From an uncultured bacterium (lineage in GTDB: Bacteria; Bacillota; Clostridia; Lachnospirales; Lachnospiraceae), in assembly GCA_948467735.1 (NCBI GenBank), contig CAOKFN010000037.1:1-45609 (forward strand): a DNA stretch of 45,609 nt, read 5' to 3'. Numbering within the stretch: the stretch's first letter is position 1; each line of letters opens with the position of its first letter. Shown here in pieces: positions 8,960 through 17,852 of this stretch. The translations under genes were made by a program, and so were the position numbers. The notes under the pieces were generated by a model that was not told the origin of the DNA, ran no database searches, and was given only the letters and a program-made list of their open reading frames with translations.

Positions 8960-9089
8960 TGAACCGGATTATAAGCTATTACAACGAAAACGCCGAGGCA
9001 TTCTATGCTGGGATGTTCGCGCCGACCGTGGGGTGCGGCGCTGGGTTAATGCATTAGCGAGAAGAAGCGTGGAGGGACAGGACTCATGA
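8956..9089 (+). pseudogene. Remnant of a class I SAM-dependent methyltransferase
   Basis: After the HNH stop, an ATG opens MNRIISYYNENAEAFYAG, which matches my memory of the N-terminus of small class I methyltransferases (YYNENA.AF). Only about 18 codons remain. From about 9015 a different frame reads VRADRGVRRWVNALARRS and stops at 9087-9089, which resembles the C-terminal end (W.NAL..R) of the same proteins. The SAM-binding middle, about 500 bp, is missing. A large internal deletion that also shifted the frame fits best. The remnant overlaps the start of the next gene and contributes its ribosome-binding site (GGAGGGACAGG). Confidence 0.6.
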
Positions 9090-10912
9090 TAATCGGAATT
9101 GATTTGGGAACCACAAATTCCCTTGCCTGCGTATATAGAAACGGCCATACGGAGCTTATCCCCAACGCATTAGGGGAGTATATGACAAAGAGCGCGGTAA
9201 GCGTATTGGAGGACGGAACGGTTCTTATAGGCACGGCGGCAAAGGAGCGGCTGTTTCTGCATCCGGAGCAGACGGCGGTCTCATTTAAGCGATGGATGGG
9301 GACGGAGCGGGCCGTAAGGCTGGGCGGGGAGGCGGCTTCTAAGCAATTCCTGCCTCACGAGCTGTCTGCGCTTGTCCTAAAGCAGCTGTACGAGGACGCG
9401 CGCAGGTATCTGGGAGAGGAAATTGAGGAGGCGGTGATCAGCGTGCCTGCTTATTTTGACGACAACCAGCGCAATGCCACAAAGCTGGCGGCCCAGCTGG
9501 CGGGGATTCCGGTGAAACGGCTGATAAACGAGCCGTCCGCGGCGGCGCTTAAGTATAGCCTGAACCTATCGGACAGGGACTGCAGGCTGATGGTGATTGA
9601 TTTCGGCGGGGGAACGCTGGACGTGAGCATTGTGGAATGCTTTGAGAATATTATTGAAATCATTGCCATAGCGGGGGATAACAGGCTGGGAGGGGACGAT
9701 ATTGACAGGGCTGTTGCAGAGTATTTCTGCAAGGCGAACTCTCTTTCAATGGAGCGTCTTCCCGCGAAGCAAAAGGAATCTCTCATCCGGCAGGCGGAAG
9801 CGGCCAAAAAGGCGCTGTCGGAGGATATAGATTCGCAGGCATCGAAAAAGATATTATTACAAGAATCATATGGGGCGGTTCCGGAAGCAATGAGTTCGGA
9901 ATCCGCACCGCCGGTTATCCGTCTCACTTTGGAGAAAACATATGAGTTATCCTTGGATAAAAGCCTTCTGCGGAAAATCTGCCAGCCTTATCTGAATCGA
10001 ATCAAAGCCGTGATTGGGCGGGCGGTCAGGGACAGCCGTCTGACGCCGGACGCTCTGGACGATATCGTGCTGGTGGGCGGTTCGGCAAGGCTGGCAGTGC
10101 TGGGGGATTATCTTGAGGAATTGATGGGGAGGCGGCCTGTGCTGACAGGGCGTCCGGATTATATGGTGGCGGAGGGAACCGGAATCTGCGCCGGAATCAA
10201 GAGTCGTCGGGAAGAGCTTCGTGATGTGGTCATGACGGATGTGTGCCCATTCTCTCTGGGAATTGCCGTGTGCAATGACGAGCGGGACCAAATTCCTCAT
10301 ATGGCGGTGATGATTGCCCGGAGCAGTATGCTTCCCATAAGCAGGAAGGAAACTTTTTACACGCTTCATGACGGACAGACCTGTATCCGGCTGGAGATTT
10401 ATCAGGGAGAGGAATATTATGTGTCGGAAAACCGGAAGCTTGGCGAGATGATGATGCGGGTGCCTCCGGGGGCGGCCGGGGAGCATTCCGTGGAGGTGGC
10501 TTTTGCGTATGATATCAACGGTATTCTGCATGTGGATGCAAAGGCCAGCGGAGGGGATTGTCAGGAGACGGTGATTGTGAATCCGAAGGTGCAGCTGGGA
10601 GAGGAGGAGCTTTGGAAAAAGGTGGAGGAATTGAAGCGGCTTCCCTATGCGGCGGAGGGAAATCAGGAGGATTTCCTGTACATAGCGAAAGCGGAAAGAA
10701 TGTACGCGGAGCTGATTGGGCGAGAGAAGGAGCAGGCGGGGAAGCTCTTGGATACATATCGGCAGGTGCTTAGGCAGGCGAATCTGATAGAGTTCCAGAA
10801 GATGAGAAAGTATGCCCGGACGCAGATTGAGGCATGGGAGGCTTATGTGAATGCGAATCCGTGGCAGAATCAAGACGCGGAAGCTTATACGGATGAGGGA
10901 GAAATAGAGTAA
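9086..10912 (+). CDS. hscC: Hsp70-family chaperone, HscC type
   Basis: The 608-residue protein has all Hsp70 nucleotide-binding signatures: GIDLGTTNS at 4-12, VISVPAYF at 117-124, NEPSAAA at 148-154, IDFGGGTLDVSI at 171-182 and the late DIVLVGGSARL. The start (GTTNSL.CV..G...LIPN..GEY) and the DVCPFSLGI segment opening the substrate domain match HscC better than DnaK, from memory of the E. coli protein. It is shorter than DnaK, lacking most of the lid. It would fold or remodel a narrow client set with a J-domain partner; the next gene encodes a J-like protein, matching the HscC/DjlB-DjlC pairing known in enterobacteria. A GGAGG lies 10 bp before the ATG. Whether it serves the injection locus 11 kb downstream is unknown. 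Confidence 0.85.
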   Translation: MIIGIDLGTTNSLACVYRNGHTELIPNALGEYMTKSAVSVLEDGTVLIGTAAKERLFLHPEQTAVSFKRWMGTERAVRLGGEAASKQFLPHELSALVLKQLYEDARRYLGEEIEEAVISVPAYFDDNQRNATKLAAQLAGIPVKRLINEPSAAALKYSLNLSDRDCRLMVIDFGGGTLDVSIVECFENIIEIIAIAGDNRLGGDDIDRAVAEYFCKANSLSMERLPAKQKESLIRQAEAAKKALSEDIDSQASKKILLQESYGAVPEAMSSESAPPVIRLTLEKTYELSLDKSLLRKICQPYLNRIKAVIGRAVRDSRLTPDALDDIVLVGGSARLAVLGDYLEELMGRRPVLTGRPDYMVAEGTGICAGIKSRREELRDVVMTDVCPFSLGIAVCNDERDQIPHMAVMIARSSMLPISRKETFYTLHDGQTCIRLEIYQGEEYYVSENRKLGEMMMRVPPGAAGEHSVEVAFAYDINGILHVDAKASGGDCQETVIVNPKVQLGEEELWKKVEELKRLPYAAEGNQEDFLYIAKAERMYAELIGREKEQAGKLLDTYRQVLRQANLIEFQKMRKYARTQIEAWEAYVNANPWQNQDAEAYTDEGEIE

Positions 10913-10937
10913 AATAAGAATTGAACGAAATGGAATC

Positions 10938-11165
10938 AGGCGTGTAAAAACGGAGTCAGCCGGAGTAAGAGCTGAAAAAGAGCCGGGTGAAAGCGGAGCG
11001 AGCCGGAAGAAAAATCGGGTGAAAGCGTAATAAGCCGGAGCAAGAGCCGGGTGAAAACGGAGCGAGCCGGAAGAAAAATCGAGTGAAAGCGTAATAAGCC
11101 GGAAAAAGAGCCGGATGAAAACGGAGTGAACCGTAAGAAAAGCTGGATGAATCCGGAATCAGCCG
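10938..11165. repeat. Tandem 64-bp repeats (two 32-bp half-units) in the hscC to J-like gap
   Basis: The motif GCCGGRTGAAA begins at 10982, 11046 and 11110, exactly 64 bp apart. Within each unit a related half-unit (TCGRGTGAAAGCG) gives a sub-period of about 32 bp. The repeats are G/A-rich on the plus strand and fill most of the 321-bp gap between the Hsp70 and J-like genes. They make an open minus-strand frame of repeated peptides that I regard as spurious. No promoter or terminator stands out. Confidence 0.8.
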
Positions 11166-11233
11166 CTGGCAGAGCTTGAAAAACGAAATTTGGCTAAATG
11201 AAACACTGAACGGAAGGGAAAGGACAGAGAGCC

Positions 11234-14200
11234 ATGGATATTTGGGAGATACTACAGCTGGAAGAAACCAGTGACCGAAATGCAATTCGGAAAGCATATG
11301 CGGAACGGGCAAAGGAATGGAATCCGGAGGAGCACCCGGGAGAATTTCTGCGGTTAAGGGAGGCCTATACAAAGGCGCTTTCCAATGCGGCGGAGGCAGA
11401 AGCGGAGGAGTCCGGTTCCCACAAATCCGAATCGGAGGAGTCCGGTTCCCATAAATCCGAATCGGAGGAGTCCGGTTTCCGCAAATCCGAATCAGAAGAA
11501 TCTGCTTCCGGAAAATCCGGCTCGGGGGAATTTGGCGCTCAGCGTTCGGGCTTTCGCTGGGATTTTGCGGAAGAAAATCCTTTTCAAAACGGAGAAGGCA
11601 TCTGTTGCTTTCGGGAACTGTACACAGGAAAACGCCGCAAGGACCCTGCGGCATGGACGGATTATTTTTTAACCGGGGCGTTCTTGGAAGGATACCGTGA
11701 AAAGGATTTTGCGCGCCTTCTGCTGGATGCGGTTCGTGAAAACGCGCAGGAATATCCGCCCTGCAAGGAATTTTTGACCCAGCTGTATATTGCATATGGG
11801 ATATCGTCTTCTTATGCCTGCAAGGCCGATACACAGAAGGAGGGGGAGACGGAAAGCAGACACATGGAATTTCGGGTGGAAGAGACGGCCCCTTTTCCCG
11901 GCATGGAATTTATCATGGAAATCGCAAGGATGGGGCCTGCGATTTCACGGCTTAAGGGGAATGAACCCGCGATGGCGGCGGGATTTGAGGACTATCGGCA
12001 GCTTCTGATACTGGCGCGGAAGGGTTTCTGGGAAGACGAAGCATTGATTGCTATGGGGAAGATTATTAACCGGTATGGGTTGAGCGATATTTCCGACCGC
12101 CCGATTAAGAATGCATATCAATATGATCTTTCACAGCGCCATCCCAAGTCCTTGAAGCTGATCACCTTTTTCTTTGCGGAGCCTGAGAAAGCCATTCACG
12201 GGGAGCTTCCGGATAAGGCATATGGGATGCTCTGGAACCGTCTGGGGCTTGAAAGCGCCACCAACGGTCGGGAAAAGCTGCTTTACGGGGGGCTTCGGGA
12301 AGCGGTTCTGGCTCATGTGCCGGAGATTATGGGGAAGCCCAAGGTTGATATCAATAAACTGAACCATGAAATGTACTATGACTATTACGAGTCTTCCGTT
12401 TCCCATCATACCAACGAGGGAAGGACGCCCAAGGAGAGGGAGATATTGGATCAATTTTTAGCTAGAGAGGATGTGCAGACCGCCCTGCGGGATGAATCCT
12501 ATGTGGATAAGCAGATTTCCCGTTATTGGATTACCGCATACAGCGGGGATTATCTGCTGGACAGATTGGAGGAGTTTTATTCCAATCATAGGGAGATTTC
12601 TCTTGCGGGCCATGTGTTGAAGAATATAGAAAAGGCAAGGGAGTCTAAGCGCATCGGCGTCGCCTTGCAGGAGGATTCCAAGTCTCAGTCAGCCGAAAGC
12701 GGTTTTGATATTCGCAATAGGGCATGTCTGCGATATTATCTCAACACGGCGTTTCATCTGGCAGGCGGCATCCGCAGTCAGACGACTTTGAAAGAATATC
12801 TAAAGAGCAGGATGCCCTATTCGGGAGAGTGGAGCAGGAGATTTGCGGGGGAGGAGGAAGGCTTGTCCGCCAAGGCGCCCATACAGATTCGGTTCGGGCA
12901 GATGGGGGAGGATATCCTGAGCGTAATTTTTCATTCCAAATATATAGAGTATCTCTGGAACGGCAGTCCGGTGGTGCCCCGTTTCCCGGGGTGGGCTTTG
13001 CGGGAGGTGGAGGATGACAATTATTTCTGGCTTCTGGCGCCGACGGCGGCCGCGCCTTATGAGAAGGCGAATGAAATCTGTCAGGAGTTGACCCGCAGAT
13101 TGGAAAAGCTTCCCGTGCAGGAGGGGGATATTCCTGTGATTGTGGACTGTATTGCGGCCCATATCTGTTATATGGAGGGGGATAGGCTGCCGGTCTGTAC
13201 CTTCTATGCACAGAAAAAGGATCAGCTGTTCGGGTGCGATATCTATGAGGAATCCGGCATGGATATTTATGAAGAGACCGAATACCGAAATGTCCGGCTG
13301 TCCCATTATGATGACATCCATGATTTGGAAACCGCGGTGAAAATGGGAAAAAGGCTGCTTGGGGAGCTGACGGCGGAGCGGGATGCGAGGGAGAAGCTGG
13401 CGGCGGAGCAGGAGGTAAAGAAGAAGCTGGCCGTTCTGCCGGTTCAGGTTTTTGTGAAATATAAATGGAGGAATCCCGATATTTTGACAGGGGAGGATGT
13501 GACACAGGACGCCATATGGGAGCTTCTACAGAGGTATTTTCAGGGCAGTCAGGGCGGAATCCAGCGGCTGGAGCTGGATTTCGGCAATCGGGCGCTGGTG
13601 TTTTTAAAGGATGGGGACGCGGCGCAGTATGCCTGCTTATATTTCGAGCATGACAAGCACCGTTGGTTTGGGCTTGTAGGTCTGCCGGAGGTTTATGAGG
13701 TGGTGGATGAGAAGGATGTGGTCTATGAGCCTTTTGGGCTTGGGATGCTGCCCAATTATCTGGTGCATCGGGAGCTGGGGCTGATGGAAAGCGAGCTGGA
13801 GGACATATTTGCCCAGACGGCATGTGAGGAACCGCCCAGCCCGGCCTTTTTGATGTGGAGCTCCCAAGTGTATTTTACGTCGGAATCCCAGCAGTATCAT
13901 CTGGCCCAGCGTCTGTTTGGGGGATTTCCGCCGGAGCGGGCATGCTGCCGGCTTCAGGAGCAGTTTTACGTTCCGGTGCTGCCGACCATGCTCTCCTATA
14001 CGGATTTGGATGGGAATCGGTTTAAGAATATTGACGTCTCAAAGAATAAGGAACTGGTGCAGGCCATGCTTGCCAGATATATGGGGGGAAAGCTTGACAG
14101 GCTGGTGCTGAATTGGGATTATGTCGAGAAGGATTTCATGGGAGACAAACTGCAGCAGGATCGTTATATTGCGCTGGTTCAGGATCAGGGCCGCCATCAG

Positions 14201-14494
14201 ATGTTCTATTTTGAATCCTACATGGGCGGCATGCAGTATTTGACTGCGGATGTGGAGGAGTATCTGGCGGCGAAGGACAAGAAGTTCCGGAAAGAGGAAT
14301 TTCTTGGCAGGACGGTGCCGGGGTATCTGGTTCATAAGGATTTGCGCAGGATACGGGATTGTCTGGACCTTTTGGTGCCGGAGATTGAGGAGTCGTTCGG
14401 AATTTTGAGGCAGTTCGGAGAATTCTGCTATGTCACGGGAGAGGAATGCGAATGGGCGAAAAAGGAGTATTTGGGGATAAATTTGCATGGATAG
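11234..14494 (+). CDS. Large J-like protein, probable HscC partner
   Basis: The 1086-residue protein starts with a divergent J domain: DIWEILQLEETSDRNAIRKAY, then WNPEEHPGEFLRLREAY. The canonical HPD tripeptide is replaced by NPE, so normal stimulation of an Hsp70 ATPase is doubtful. Residues about 58-90 are a tandem decapeptide repeat rich in Glu, Ser, His and Lys (EESGSHKSES). The remaining 950 residues have no family I recognise and no clear membrane helix. Two related segments near residues 837 and 1027 share PxYLVHxxL within similar contexts, suggesting a duplicated C-terminal domain. It follows hscC after a repeat-filled gap and has its own ribosome site (GGGAAAGGA). Pairing with HscC is inferred from position and from the J-like start. 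Confidence 0.65.
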   Translation: MDIWEILQLEETSDRNAIRKAYAERAKEWNPEEHPGEFLRLREAYTKALSNAAEAEAEESGSHKSESEESGSHKSESEESGFRKSESEESASGKSGSGEFGAQRSGFRWDFAEENPFQNGEGICCFRELYTGKRRKDPAAWTDYFLTGAFLEGYREKDFARLLLDAVRENAQEYPPCKEFLTQLYIAYGISSSYACKADTQKEGETESRHMEFRVEETAPFPGMEFIMEIARMGPAISRLKGNEPAMAAGFEDYRQLLILARKGFWEDEALIAMGKIINRYGLSDISDRPIKNAYQYDLSQRHPKSLKLITFFFAEPEKAIHGELPDKAYGMLWNRLGLESATNGREKLLYGGLREAVLAHVPEIMGKPKVDINKLNHEMYYDYYESSVSHHTNEGRTPKEREILDQFLAREDVQTALRDESYVDKQISRYWITAYSGDYLLDRLEEFYSNHREISLAGHVLKNIEKARESKRIGVALQEDSKSQSAESGFDIRNRACLRYYLNTAFHLAGGIRSQTTLKEYLKSRMPYSGEWSRRFAGEEEGLSAKAPIQIRFGQMGEDILSVIFHSKYIEYLWNGSPVVPRFPGWALREVEDDNYFWLLAPTAAAPYEKANEICQELTRRLEKLPVQEGDIPVIVDCIAAHICYMEGDRLPVCTFYAQKKDQLFGCDIYEESGMDIYEETEYRNVRLSHYDDIHDLETAVKMGKRLLGELTAERDAREKLAAEQEVKKKLAVLPVQVFVKYKWRNPDILTGEDVTQDAIWELLQRYFQGSQGGIQRLELDFGNRALVFLKDGDAAQYACLYFEHDKHRWFGLVGLPEVYEVVDEKDVVYEPFGLGMLPNYLVHRELGLMESELEDIFAQTACEEPPSPAFLMWSSQVYFTSESQQYHLAQRLFGGFPPERACCRLQEQFYVPVLPTMLSYTDLDGNRFKNIDVSKNKELVQAMLARYMGGKLDRLVLNWDYVEKDFMGDKLQQDRYIALVQDQGRHQMFYFESYMGGMQYLTADVEEYLAAKDKKFRKEEFLGRTVPGYLVHKDLRRIRDCLDLLVPEIEESFGILRQFGEFCYVTGEECEWAKKEYLGINLHG

Positions 14495-14559
14495 CTTTAT
14501 GGAAGGCTGAAAATATGTTATACTGGATGCAGGAAGGGCAGAGAGGATAAGGAAGTTAA

Positions 14560-15356
14560 ATGGAAGATACACCGATACAATGGCATCCGGGATTTGTGGC
14601 GGCAATGAATTTGGAGCTGGCGCAATATCGGAATATTTTGAGGTTTGAAAAGGAATACAATTTGAATGTAAAACCTTTGGAGATTGATCTGCTGATCATC
14701 TGAATATTGATGTTTTTTATAAGGTGGAGGGGTATGCATGTCTTTATAAATCCTATGGTGAGACGGTGGATGCGGTGAAAGCGGATGATATTACCATGAC
14801 CCTTGTCCGGGAGACAAAACCCAAAGGCTTGTTTCGTTATTTTGAGGAGCATGGATATCAGGTATCAAACCCATATGCCGGGATATATTATGTACGGGGA
14901 AACACTCTGTTTCCGGCGCAGATTGTTGTCACAAAGGAATTGGATTCGGAGGCACACATATGGCTGAAGGCTCTATCGGAAAAATTGGAAAAGCATGATA
15001 TTCGGAAACTGCTGGAGCATATCAGACAGCTTAAGGGAAAATTTGATATAGAGCTTGCGGACGCCGTGTTGGAAGTGAGTATGCTTGCAAATGAGCGGAT
15101 TGTTGAAGAGTTGATGGGAGATGATAGTATGAGCGAGGCATTCTTGGAGATGATGAAACCGATCATAGAACCTTTGATTGTGAAGCGGGAAAAGGAATGT
15201 ACGGAACGGGCGCTGCAGAAAGGAATGGAGCAGGGAATACAAGGAACAGTCAGTGTTCTGCGCAGGCTCGAAGTGAATGAGGGTCAAATTATGAAGTCGA
15301 TTATGGAGCAGTATTCTCTGACGGAGGAGGAGGCAAAAAGGTATACGCAGCAATGA
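14560..15356 (+). pseudogene. Rpn-family PD-(D/E)XK nuclease with internal deletion
   Basis: The first piece (14560-14703) encodes MEDTPIQWHPGFVAAM through NVKPLEIDLLII and stops. A second frame starting near 14694 reads DHLNIDVFYKVEGYACLY and continues to 15356. In intact Rpn (recombination-promoting nuclease/putative transposase) proteins the two parts are joined by roughly 30 residues, including the catalytic Lys and the YKSP segment. Here that piece is missing and the frame is shifted. The short repeated text GATCAT at the joint would suit a slippage deletion. The downstream 210-codon frame may still be translated, but without the nuclease core. Its last four bases overlap the start of the glycosylase gene. 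Confidence 0.75.
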
Positions 15357-16198
15357 TAAAAATTCATATCGAGGATGATTTTTCACTGGAAAAGATTGCC
15401 ATATCCGGGCAGTGTTTTCGGGTGAAACGGTTTGAGAACGGAGTGTACCGATTTATCAAGGGCTGCCATGTCCTCTATATAGAAAAAATCGGGGAGGGGG
15501 CATATGAGATTTCCTGCGGCATGGAGGAGTGGCGCGCCATATGGGAAGAGTATTTTGATTTGGGGAGGGATTACGGAGGCCTGCGGAACAGGGCGGAAGG
15601 GAAAAGCGAGTATGTCCGGCTGGCGTTGAACTGCGGGCAGGGCTTGAGGGTGCTGCGTCAGGATCCTTGGGAGATGCTGATAACATTTATTATTTCCCAG
15701 CGGAAAAGCATTCCTGCCATTTCCAAGTCTGTGGAGGCATTGGCGCGGCGGTACGGCCGGCCAGTCAAAACGGATTATGAAACGGTTTATACGTTTCCCG
15801 GCCCCAAGGAGTTATCCTGTGCGACAGAAGAAGAACTGTCGGCCTGCGGCTTGGGCTATCGTGTTTCATATGTTCAGGATGCTGTGAGGCAGGCTGTTTC
15901 CGGCCTGATAGACTTGGAAGGTATGGCGCAGCTGGAGGATGAGCAGCTTTTCGACGTGCTTTTGGGGATACGGGGAGTTGGCAGAAAAGTGGCAAATTGT
16001 GTCTGCTTATTCGGTTACGGGCGGATGTCGAGGGTGCCTGTGGACGTCTGGATATCCAGAGTTATTGAGGAAGAGTGTCAGGGGAAGGATCCGTTCCCTT
16101 TATTTGGAGCGGAGGCCGGGATTATTCAGCAGTTTGTTTTTTATTATAAGAGAAATCAAAGAATCATTTCGGATAATGGCGTGAAAGAAAAAATTTGA
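15353..16198 (+). CDS. 8-oxoguanine DNA glycosylase, OGG1-like (HhH-GPD)
   Basis: The 281-residue protein begins with an OGG N-terminal domain (ISGQCFRVKRFENG) and continues with the helix-hairpin-helix GPD core. GIRGVGRKVANCVCLFGYG carries the catalytic Lys212, and VPVDVWISRVI carries Asp231. Both residues are at the expected spacing for bifunctional OGG enzymes, which excise 8-oxoguanine and nick the abasic site. DPWEMLITFIISQ is the usual preceding helix. The length suits the clostridial OGG group. The start overlaps the end of the Rpn remnant (ATGATAA), so translation may be coupled to a broken gene. AlkA-type 3-methyladenine glycosylase is less likely because AlkA lacks the Lys. Confidence 0.85.
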   Translation: MIKIHIEDDFSLEKIAISGQCFRVKRFENGVYRFIKGCHVLYIEKIGEGAYEISCGMEEWRAIWEEYFDLGRDYGGLRNRAEGKSEYVRLALNCGQGLRVLRQDPWEMLITFIISQRKSIPAISKSVEALARRYGRPVKTDYETVYTFPGPKELSCATEEELSACGLGYRVSYVQDAVRQAVSGLIDLEGMAQLEDEQLFDVLLGIRGVGRKVANCVCLFGYGRMSRVPVDVWISRVIEEECQGKDPFPLFGAEAGIIQQFVFYYKRNQRIISDNGVKEKI

Positions 16199-16218
16199 AT
16201 TGGATAAATTTCTAAAAT

Positions 16219-16581
16219 ATGCAGAAACGAAATCATAAGTTTGATAGAAAATGGAGAAAGAAATGGGAGACGCTGGGGATATGGCTGGATGAGGAATGTC
16301 AGCAATGCGGCGAAAAGAAGCATTTTTACTATGCCAAATATGATTCCGTGTGTTGTGTGGGCTGCGATATTTGGCTGGATGGAAAATGCGGCGACCCGAA
16401 TTGTCCTTTCTGTGCAAAGCGGCCGGAAAAACCGTCGGAAGCTTTTTTTCTTGAAAGCAGTATGGAAAAAGAATGGCGGAGGGATAATTACCGGCATAAG
16501 ACAAGCGGTGAAGCAAAGCATATGCGCAGAAGAGAAAGATATCATCAAATACTGGAAGATAGGAACCAGAGGGATATGTGA
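16219..16581 (+). CDS. Small cysteine-rich, probably zinc-binding protein
   Basis: The 120-residue basic protein has three Cys pairs: CQQC, CVGC preceded by a Cys, and CGDPNCPFC. This suggests one or two zinc ribbons. The remainder is charged and helical (KHMRRRERYHQILEDRNQR). It lies 20 bp after the glycosylase stop. An overlapping frame from 16241 is longer but has no such pattern and is taken as a shadow. I do not recognise a named family; a nucleic-acid-binding role is only a guess from the basic charge and the Cys pairs. Confidence 0.6.
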   Translation: MQKRNHKFDRKWRKKWETLGIWLDEECQQCGEKKHFYYAKYDSVCCVGCDIWLDGKCGDPNCPFCAKRPEKPSEAFFLESSMEKEWRRDNYRHKTSGEAKHMRRRERYHQILEDRNQRDM

Positions 16582-16662
16582 GCTTGAGTTCTTTGAAAAT
16601 GCTGTTCTTAGGCATCTTCAATTAAATTTGATTCGCCGCCAAGCGGCAGTAAGGAGGATAGG

Positions 16663-17313
16663 ATGAAAGTATTGTCTGTCAATGATCCTGCTTTTAAAAA
16701 ATATGGCAGGGTAATCACAAATGTGGATTTTACCGGCTTAGTGGAGGAGCTGAGAAAGACGCCGGTTCCCGAGGGGGTGGTTTACGAACCAAGCGCGGCC
16801 AGTCTGGAGGCGCTGCCTGTGAAGCAGGTAATCGAAAATGTGACTTACGGGGAGCTTCCCATACAAATCGGGTACTGCAATGGGCATAATGCAATGCTGA
16901 ACGCGCTGGAGTATCACAGAAGCTCGGAGGTCAATGTGGCGGCTTCGGATGCAGTGCTGATGCTGGGAATGCAGCAGGATGTGGAGGAGGATTTTACATA
17001 TGATACATCCAAAGTGGAGGCATTTCTGATTCCTGCGGGTACGGCGGTAGAGGTGTACGCCACCACCCTGCATTACGCGCCCTGCGGCGTGGACGGAAAG
17101 GGCTTTCAGGTGGCGGTGATTCTGCCCAAAGGAACCAATTATCCCCTGAAAACTGCTCATGCAAGGGCGGAAGGCGGTGTGGAGGGCGAAAGTATGCCGC
17201 CCAGCGAGGATGCGCTGATTACCGCGGCCAATAAGTGGCTGATCGGACATGCGGAGGGAGGGCTGGATGAGGGGACGTTCTTGGGCTTGAAGGGCGAGAA
17301 CCTTAAGCTGTAG
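16663..17313 (+). CDS. DUF4867 family protein
   Basis: This 216-residue protein begins MKVLSVNDPAFKKYGRVI and continues with VKQVIENVTYGELPIQIGYC and GHNAMLNALEYHRSSEVNVA. I recognise this as the DUF4867 family, common in Clostridia. It looks cupin-like (ALEYHRSSEVN, then VEAFLIPAGTAVEVYATTLHYAPC), a small beta-barrel that often binds metal and sugar or ureidoglycolate-type ligands. The His/Glu of EYHRSSE and the later LHYAPC are candidate metal ligands. A strong AAGGAGG precedes the ATG. The reaction is unknown and the neighbours give no clue. Confidence 0.75.
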   Translation: MKVLSVNDPAFKKYGRVITNVDFTGLVEELRKTPVPEGVVYEPSAASLEALPVKQVIENVTYGELPIQIGYCNGHNAMLNALEYHRSSEVNVAASDAVLMLGMQQDVEEDFTYDTSKVEAFLIPAGTAVEVYATTLHYAPCGVDGKGFQVAVILPKGTNYPLKTAHARAEGGVEGESMPPSEDALITAANKWLIGHAEGGLDEGTFLGLKGENLKL

Positions 17314-17392
17314 TGTTTCACTGCACAGGATCATCTGTGGGCGGCAGTATTGCGGATGACAATGAACGGAGGATAAATGTGCGGACGACAAT

Positions 17393-17600
17393 GAATAAAT
17401 GACAAATAAGCGAACAACAATCAACGAATGATAAAGTAACGAATAACAATCAACAAATGATAAAGCAACGAATAACAATCAACGGATGATAAAGTAACGA
17501 ATAACAATCAACGGATGATAAATCAACGAACAACAATCAACGGATGATAAATCAACGAATCATAATCAACGGCTGACAAATCAGCGGACGATAAGTGCGG
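17393..17600. repeat. 29-bp tandem repeats in the DUF4867 to helD gap
   Basis: The word CAACRRATGATAAA starts at 17422, 17451, 17480, 17509 and 17538, with a degenerate copy at 17567: a strict 29-bp period. Weaker copies extend to either side. Units differ by one to four bases. They sit in a 539-bp gap that otherwise holds only a terminator-like hairpin at 17650 and the helD leader. There are no unique spacers, so this is not a CRISPR array. A slippage-generated minisatellite is the simplest reading. Confidence 0.85.
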
Positions 17601-17649
17601 ATGGACTGCGGTACACGAAAGAAGAGTGCCGCAGCCCGTATTTTTCATG

Positions 17650-17691
17650 ACAATAGAATCCCCGTGGAGCGTGGATTCTATTGTTGTCTTT
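17650..17691 (+). terminator. Hairpin with T-rich tail
   Basis: ACAATAGAATCC (17650-17661) pairs perfectly with GGATTCTATTGT (17673-17684), followed by TGTCTTT. It may end the DUF4867 transcript after the 29-bp repeats. The stem and its loop (CCGTGGAGCG) resemble two hairpins at 27650-27725, so this is a repeated terminator-like element in this genome. Confidence 0.7.
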
Positions 17692-17852
17692 GAAAGGCCC
17701 TTAGAAACGCAGATTTGTCGGGCGTCTTTTGAGGATGAAATTTCTTAGGGGATTGAGCCCCATGAGATTGCCATTCTTATGGGAGCGAGCATAGAAAATG
17801 AAACAAGCTTCTACAGGCAGAGGCCGGTGAAGCGGCCAAAATAGGAGGGCGC

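Noticed and set aside
7841..9089. An active restriction-modification pair (HNH plus methyltransferase)
   Set aside because: The methyltransferase is reduced to its ends, and its N-terminus resembles small-molecule rather than DNA methyltransferases.
12741..13823. Long Pro-rich minus-strand frame
   Set aside because: Opposite the J-like gene; its Pro/Ser composition is what GC-rich plus-strand codons give in reverse.
14694..14726. Programmed frameshift in the Rpn gene
   Set aside because: About 30 expected residues are missing at the joint, which a frameshift alone cannot explain.
17393..17600. Replication iterons or CRISPR from 29-bp units
   Set aside because: No spacers, no replication gene nearby and no DnaA-box pattern noticed.
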